64,000 nucleotides of DNA from Nonomuraea coxensis DSM 45129 (GTDB taxonomy: Bacteria; Actinomycetota; Actinomycetes; Streptosporangiales; Streptosporangiaceae): positions 5,002,501-5,066,500 of the forward strand of contig NZ_CP068985.1 in the NCBI RefSeq assembly GCF_019397265.1, written 5' to 3'. Below are positions 60,801 to 64,000 of the stretch, piece after piece (positions within the stretch are counted from its first letter, which is position 1; each line of letters starts with the position of its first letter). Under the pieces are notes generated by a model, which was not told the DNA's origin, searched no databases, and worked only from the letters and a program-made list of their open reading frames with translations. Made by a program: the position numbers and the translations under genes.

Positions 60801-61154
60801 GACGCCGCCGCGCTGCCGCCGCCCGGGGCCGAGCGGGCGGCGGAGCACGTACCTCCCAGGACGGACGCCGAGGCGCTGGTGGCCGGGGTGTGGACGCGGG
60901 TGCTCGGGCTGGACGGCGGGCGGGTCGGGGCGCTGGACGACTTCTTCGCGCTCGGCGGGCACTCGCTGCTGGCGACCCGGGTGGCGGCGCTGCTGGGGAA
61001 CGCGATCGAGGTGGAGGTGCCCGTCCGCGCCGTCTTCGACCGGCCGACCGTGGCGGGCCTCGCGGAGGCGGTGGAGGAGCTGCTGATGGAGGACCTGTCG
61101 GACCTGTCGGACGACGAGGCCGCCCGACTGCTGGACGCGGAGCCCCGCCGATGA
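54870..61154 (+). CDS. Two-module nonribosomal peptide synthetase (C-A-T-C-A-T)
   Basis: A 2094-residue NRPS. C1 ~10-440 (HHLVFDG), A1 ~455-930 (YTSGSTGRPKG), T1 ~945-1015 (LFDLGGHSLTIAQI), C2 ~1030-1450 (HHVIADG), A2 ~1490-1975, T2 ~2000-2080 (FFALGGHSLLATRV). There is no epimerase or thioesterase. Hand alignment to GrsA gives the A1 code DILQLGVIWK, one change from the classical glycine code DILQLGLIWK. A2 reads DAEDIGTIIK; acidic residues at 239 and 278 suggest a basic side chain (Lys-like), low confidence. C1 at the N-terminus, with the ligase upstream, would N-acylate the first Gly. It overlaps the next NRPS by ATGA. Confidence 0.95.
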   Translation: MTRHLRHRAAPPLTPSPAQEGMWVAARMGAGTAYHLPLALWFDGDLDVDALLSACAAVVARHPVLATTVTGDGGGARLTPAEEPPVTLARPSGPGALEKLVRDEVARPFDLDGGPAARFTLAPAGPGRHLLLFVAHHLVFDGMSKDILVRDLARFYATGARGPVAPLPFAPAAAAERARAEAALPAARAFWAGRRPEPAELVLPGQRRTAHRYGPGVQSGGGVEAELGENAAAVARAAGATTFEVLLAAVHALLSRYANPAAAEGTVVGIDVTTRDAATRDHVGPFVNELPVLARPAAGQAFAELVREVRAELRELYRFREVPPARALGLPRGAALPVTVSYRRRADGPEPYWPGLDVTVDRMMFGGGVRNPLHLQFVDGRDGLALCLRHDPAALDAGAVERFAGGLRALLRHAARDPGVRLADLDVLGPAERHRLLTAWNDTAAAYPPEATLPALFAAQVAARPDAVAVTGEGRSLTYAELDAASDRLAGRLRAAGVGRGDLVAVHLRRSTRLPVCLLAVLKAGAAYLPLDPDHPAGRLAMITEDARPRLVLSEDVLPQGLTVPVVPVDGGEAAPEPPPGEGPRPGDLAYVIYTSGSTGRPKGVEVEHRNLANLLLAMRDRLDAGPADVWLALTSPAFDISALELYLPLAFGGRVVVAPPGAVRAPAALAALAVAEGVTHVQATPSVWRLLLPGGIGGVTALAGGEALPPALAAELRGRCPRVVNVYGPTETTIWSTYAEVGADEEVTIGRPLANTRIHLLDERLRPVPQGVAGELCVGGAGVARGYRGAPGLTAGRFVADPFGPPGSRLYRTGDLARHRPDGALEFLGREDGQLKLLGHRVEPAEIEARLTEHPGVAGAAVALRGGRLVAWVVPAPGAEPDPAELSAHLAGTLPAPMVPAAYVTVDALPLNPVGKLDRAALPDAPRAPRPAPVPAPVPAAGLAEEVRGIWREVLELDEEDEIGPDEDLFDLGGHSLTIAQITARIRERLGVEVTLDAFFDDPTVEGVAAEIARLRDAPREEPGEGPRPRPAGTAPPLSFAQERLWFLQRLDPDDASYNMYLVLRLDGPLDVAALLGALEAVVARHESLRTSFGDVDGEPVAVVRPPGPVVVERLDAGSVPDPEEEARRLVAERVNRPFDLAEAPPLRISLLGLGPGTHVLCFVLHHVIADGASLGVLFDDLFALYLARVAGREAALPPLPVQYGDVALWQRERDTGAEAEESLAYWRRRLADPPALELPPDLPGGGRAEGAFHAFRVPERVVTRLERLAQEQGASLFMVLAAAYQVLLARHTGQRDVLVGTPWAARDRVELEPVIGYLTDTLVLRGDLGGDPAFRDLLAATRRSVLEAHAHRTVPFERLIGELGVPRDLRRNPLLSTMVILHSQAGDGTPPERMGELRVRLFEADYRQAKFDLALETWRDEHGLRAVLGYDAARYAAATAEGLAARFAVLLEGVAADPDRPLSRLPMLTEADEAALTWGEATPTAATGPGPEMEPEPVPVLFARAVAADPAATALVCGAERIGYGELDRRVAVLAAALRRRGVAEGSVVGVCLGRSVEAIVALLAVWRAGGAYLPLDPEHPDERLAFLIADSGARLVVTDAEPALRLPPGTPVLVPSDRSGSGDDRWLGGWAAPGPEDPAYVIYTSGSTGRPKGVLVGHGALAARVAWMRSAYGLGPGDRVAQFASLGFDAHAEELYPALAAGASVLLLPGGAATLPDVLRTPAGREVTVLDLPTAYWHRLTESPGDVRWPERLRLVILGGEQAHAAAVARWRDRFGDRVRLVNTYGPTEATIIATAATLGASDAVRRPPIGRPVAGTTAYVLGPRGEAVPPGFPGELCLGGAGLAHGYLNRPALTAERFVPDPYGPPGARLYRTGDRVRWRPDGTLEFLGRLDGQLKVRGFRVEPGEVEAALLACPGVRQAVVTAYGERLVAYVAGEAATEELRRALAAALPAHLVPSAWVRLDALPLTTAGKVDAAALPPPGAERAAEHVPPRTDAEALVAGVWTRVLGLDGGRVGALDDFFALGGHSLLATRVAALLGNAIEVEVPVRAVFDRPTVAGLAEAVEELLMEDLSDLSDDEAARLLDAEPRR

Positions 61155-64000
61155 GCGACCGCGCCGACGCCCCCTCGGGAAGCCGGCCCGTGGCCGGCGG
61201 GTTGTCGGAGGTGAAGCGGGAGCTGCTGGCCCGGCGGCTGCGGCAGGGCGCGGCGGCGGCTACGGAGCCGGCCGGGGGGCGGCGCGGGATCCCGGCGCGG
61301 CCCGGCGGGGAGCCGCCGCCGCTGTCGCACGCCCAGGAGCGGCTGTGGTTCCTGGAGCAGTTCGCGCCGGGCACCGCGCAGCTCACCGTCCCCGTCCGGG
61401 TCCGGCTGCGCGGCCCCCTCGACGCCGACCGGCTGGCCGCCGCGCTCACCGCGACCGCCGCCGCCCACGACGCCCTGCGCATGCGTTTCCCCGCCACCGG
61501 CGACGGCAGGCCGTGCGTGACGGTGGCAGAGGACGGCGAGCTGCCGCTGACGGTGCGCGACGCGCCCGGCGAGGAGGCCGCCCGCGCCCTGGTGGAGGAG
61601 TTCCTGGCGGTCCCGTTCGACCTGGCGGCGGGCCCGCCGGCCCGGGCGCTGCTGGTGCGCCTGGACCCCGGCGACCACGTGCTGGCGCTCGCGGTGCACC
61701 ACATCGCGGCCGACGGCTGGTCGGTGGACCTGCTGCTGCGCGAGGTGTACGCCCGCTACGACGGGGCCGTCCCGCCGCCTCCCGAGGTGACCTACGCCGA
61801 CTACGCGGCCTGGCAGCGCGCCCGCCCCCCGGCCGCCGGTGACCTGGAGTTCTGGCGCGACCGGCTGGCCGGCCTGGAGCCCCTGGACCTGCCGGCGGAC
61901 CGGCCCCGGCCGCCCGAGCCCACCTACGCGGGCGCGGCCTGCTCCTTCGCGCTGCCGGACGAGACGGCGGCGGGCCTGGCCCGGCTGGGCCGCGAGCACC
62001 GGGCGACGCCGTACATGGTGCTGCTGGCCGCGTTCGCCGCCCTGCTCGGCCGGTACGCCGGCACGACCGACGTCGCCATCGGCTCCCCCGTGGCCGGCCG
62101 CCCGTCGCCCGAGCTGGACGGGGTGGTCGGCTGCTTCGTGAACATGCTGACCATGCGGGTGGACCTGTCCGGCGACCCGTCGTTCGCGGAGCTGCTGGAG
62201 CGGGTGCGGGCGCTCGCCGTGGACGCCTTCGCCCACCAGGACCTGCCGTTCGAGCAGCTCGTCGCGGAGCTGGACCTGCCGCGCGAGGTGTCGAGGCCGC
62301 CGCTGTTCGGGGTGATCCTGGCCATGCAGAACTACCGGGGCGCGGCCCTGGACCCGCCCGCCGGGCTGAGCGCCGCCGACTTCCCCGTACGGTCCTGGGC
62401 CACCCGCTACGACCTGGAGCTGTACGCCGGCGACGGCGGGGGCGGCCTGCTCGTCCACAACACGGACCTGTTCGACAGGGAGACGGCCGAGCGGCTGACC
62501 GGGCACCTGTGCGCGCTGCTGGAGCGGGTCGCCGCCCGGCCGGACCTGCCGCTGTCGCGGATCGGCCTCATGAGCGGCGAGGAGCGCCGCCTGGTCCTGG
62601 AGACGTGGAACGACACGGCCGCCGCCTTCCCGGGGCCGGCCACCCTGCACGGCCGCGTCGAGGACCAGGCCGCGCGCACGCCGGACGCCGTGGCGGTGCG
62701 GTTCGAGGGGCGTTCGCTGACGTACGCGGAGCTGGACGCCGCCGCGGACCGGATCGCCCGCACGCTGCGCGGTCACGGGGTGGGCGCGGGGTCGGTGGTC
62801 GCGGTGTGCGCGGAACGCTCGCTCGACCTGCTGCCCGGCCTGCTGGGGGTGCTGAAGGCGGGGGCCGCGTACCTGCCGGTGGATCCCGAGTACCCGGCGG
62901 AGCGGGTGGCGTTCATGCTGGCCGACGCTGCTCCCGCGGCGCTGCTCACCCAGCGCGGGCTGCGCGCGGCGCTGCCCGCGTCCGCCGCGCTCGTGCTCGA
63001 CCTGGACGATCCGGCCGCCTGGCCGGGCGGGGACGGCGGCCCGCTGCCTGAGGTTCGTCCCGGCGACGTCGCCTACGTCATCTACACCTCAGGCTCGACC
63101 GGCCGCCCGAAAGGCGTGCCGAACACGCACGGCGCCATCGCCAACCGCCTGGACTGGATGCAGGAGCGCTTCGGGCTGGACGCGGGCGACGTCGTGCTGC
63201 AGAAGACGCCGCTCAGCTTCGACGTGTCGGTGTGGGAGCTGTTCTGGCCCCTGCGCTGCGGAGCCCGCCTGACGCTGGCCGCGCCGGGCGGCCACCGGGA
63301 CGCCGCCTACCTGCGCGGCCTGATCGCCGCCGAGGGCGTCACCACCGCGCACTTCGTTCCGTCCATGCTGGCGGTCTTCCTGGCGGAGGAGGGGGCGGCG
63401 GGCTGCCGGGGGCTGCGGCGGGTGATCTGCTCCGGCGAGGAGCTGCCCGCCGACCTGGCCCGCCGCTGCGTGGCCACGCTGCCCGCCGCCGAGCTGCACA
63501 ACCTGTACGGGCCGACGGAGGCCGCGGTGGACGTCTCCGCCTGGCACTGCCGCCCGGACGCGCTCGCCGGCCTGGCCCGGGTGCCGATCGGCGGCCCCAT
63601 CGCCAACACCCGCCTGTACGTCCTCGACGCCGCCCTGGCCCCCGCTCCCGTCGGGGTGCCCGGCGAGCTGCACATCGGCGGCGCGGGGCTCGCCGTCGGC
63701 TATTTGAACCGGCCCGCGCTGACCGCCGAGCGGTTCGTGCCCGACCCGTACGGGCCGCCGGGCTCGCGGCTGTACCGGACAGGAGACCTGGCCCGGTGGC
63801 GTCCCGACGGGACGCTGGAGTTCCTCGGCCGCCTCGACGACCAGGTCAAGCTGCGGGGCCTGCGCATCGAGCCGGGCGAGATCGAGGCCGCCCTGCGCGC
63901 CCTGCCCGCCGTCCGCGACGCGGCGGTGGTCGTCCGCGAGGACCGCCTGGTCGCCTACGTCACCCCAGGCGGGGACGGCCCGCCGGACCACGCCGGGCTG
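61151..64000 (+). CDS. Nonribosomal peptide synthetase (C-A..., 3' end outside window)
   Basis: At least 950 residues, open at the right edge. After a ~55-residue linker/docking-like head (EVKRELLARRLRQG) comes a C domain (~60-480, HHIAADG) and an A domain (from ~495, YTSGSTGRPKG at ~643). The hand-read code is DVWHISLVDK, close to serine codes such as DVWHFSLVDK of EntF. A ~140-bp stretch near 63710-63850 is nearly identical in DNA to the A2 domain of the previous gene. The expected T domain and later modules lie beyond the window. Confidence 0.95.
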   Translation, partial: MSDRADAPSGSRPVAGGLSEVKRELLARRLRQGAAAATEPAGGRRGIPARPGGEPPPLSHAQERLWFLEQFAPGTAQLTVPVRVRLRGPLDADRLAAALTATAAAHDALRMRFPATGDGRPCVTVAEDGELPLTVRDAPGEEAARALVEEFLAVPFDLAAGPPARALLVRLDPGDHVLALAVHHIAADGWSVDLLLREVYARYDGAVPPPPEVTYADYAAWQRARPPAAGDLEFWRDRLAGLEPLDLPADRPRPPEPTYAGAACSFALPDETAAGLARLGREHRATPYMVLLAAFAALLGRYAGTTDVAIGSPVAGRPSPELDGVVGCFVNMLTMRVDLSGDPSFAELLERVRALAVDAFAHQDLPFEQLVAELDLPREVSRPPLFGVILAMQNYRGAALDPPAGLSAADFPVRSWATRYDLELYAGDGGGGLLVHNTDLFDRETAERLTGHLCALLERVAARPDLPLSRIGLMSGEERRLVLETWNDTAAAFPGPATLHGRVEDQAARTPDAVAVRFEGRSLTYAELDAAADRIARTLRGHGVGAGSVVAVCAERSLDLLPGLLGVLKAGAAYLPVDPEYPAERVAFMLADAAPAALLTQRGLRAALPASAALVLDLDDPAAWPGGDGGPLPEVRPGDVAYVIYTSGSTGRPKGVPNTHGAIANRLDWMQERFGLDAGDVVLQKTPLSFDVSVWELFWPLRCGARLTLAAPGGHRDAAYLRGLIAAEGVTTAHFVPSMLAVFLAEEGAAGCRGLRRVICSGEELPADLARRCVATLPAAELHNLYGPTEAAVDVSAWHCRPDALAGLARVPIGGPIANTRLYVLDAALAPAPVGVPGELHIGGAGLAVGYLNRPALTAERFVPDPYGPPGSRLYRTGDLARWRPDGTLEFLGRLDDQVKLRGLRIEPGEIEAALRALPAVRDAAVVVREDRLVAYVTPGGDGPPDHAGL

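Noticed and set aside
54540..60962. A 2140-codon open frame on the minus strand opposite the NRPS gene
   Set aside because: It is a shadow of the GC-rich NRPS coding strand: composition is Arg/Gly/Pro/His/Gln-rich with no domain, while the plus strand has full C, A and T motifs.

Overview
The window is about 64 kb of very GC-rich DNA with actinomycete gene style: third-position G/C bias, many GTG starts, ATGA/GTGA stop-start overlaps, SARP, SpoIIE, PucR and YtrA regulators, TANNNT leaderless promoters and rare TTA codons. Gene content (GH67 glucuronidase, furA-katG, a SapA-like domain, NRPS) fits a sporulating filamentous actinomycete, perhaps Streptosporangiales (Nonomuraea-like). The genus is inference. 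I saw no rRNA, tRNA, CRISPR array or intact insertion sequence.

Layout. 1-9.6 kb: stress and signalling genes (two SpoIIE-type phosphatases, hemerythrin, LacI regulator, MgtC protein, aldo/keto reductase, FAD oxidase). 9.9-12.8 kb: a tightly overlapping trio of a polytopic membrane protein, a His-rich YtkA-like protein and a FixH/YtkA-like protein. 12.6-13.3 kb: a shortened RmlD-like reductase. 13.5-19.9 kb: an aldouronate-use locus, GH67 alpha-glucuronidase facing an LplB/YtcP/LplA-type ABC importer plus a DUF624 protein, with a CGAAACTTTCG operator-like site upstream of the importer. 20.2-25.1 kb: HSL-type esterase, an M23 endopeptidase fused to a SapA-like domain, and a large SARP-NB-ARC-TPR regulator. 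25.1-28.1 kb: methyltransferase and a Tm-1-like/TIM-barrel gene pair. 28.3-30.4 kb: a TetR-ferredoxin-P450 operon with a clear leaderless promoter. 31.2-34.3 kb: DUF5937 ArsR regulator and MFS exporter, followed by a scar of two truncated genes. 34.3-37.1 kb: furA-katG. 37.1-45.1 kb: small regulators (YtrA-type GntR beside a perfect 21-bp-arm palindrome, MarR beside a DHA2 exporter), DinB, a secreted EEP-fold protein, a PPOX protein, a LOG fragment, a second aldo/keto reductase, a crystallin-like secreted protein and a ZIP transporter.

45.3-52.1 kb: a five-gene run of NCS1 permease, HyuA-like protein, two DUF917 proteins and a PucR regulator, which looks like an uptake and degradation unit for a nucleobase or hydantoin-like compound. 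52.2-53.2 kb: a RecQ-like helicase broken by several deletions. 53.3-64.0 kb: the start of a nonribosomal peptide cluster, with an acyl/aryl-AMP ligase, a two-module NRPS (C-A-T-C-A-T) and a second NRPS (C-A...) that runs off the window. Hand-read A-domain codes suggest Gly, then an unresolved residue, then Ser. The rest of the cluster lies downstream.

Themes. Several genes are relics made by clean deletions (RmlD-like, alpha/beta hydrolase, M50-like, LOG, RecQ). Several regulators start directly at a TANNNT box. Four genes carry a TTA codon and so may depend on bldA. Two short motifs recur at distant promoters (CCGAAACTTTCG; TGGAAC repeats of 10-bp period).
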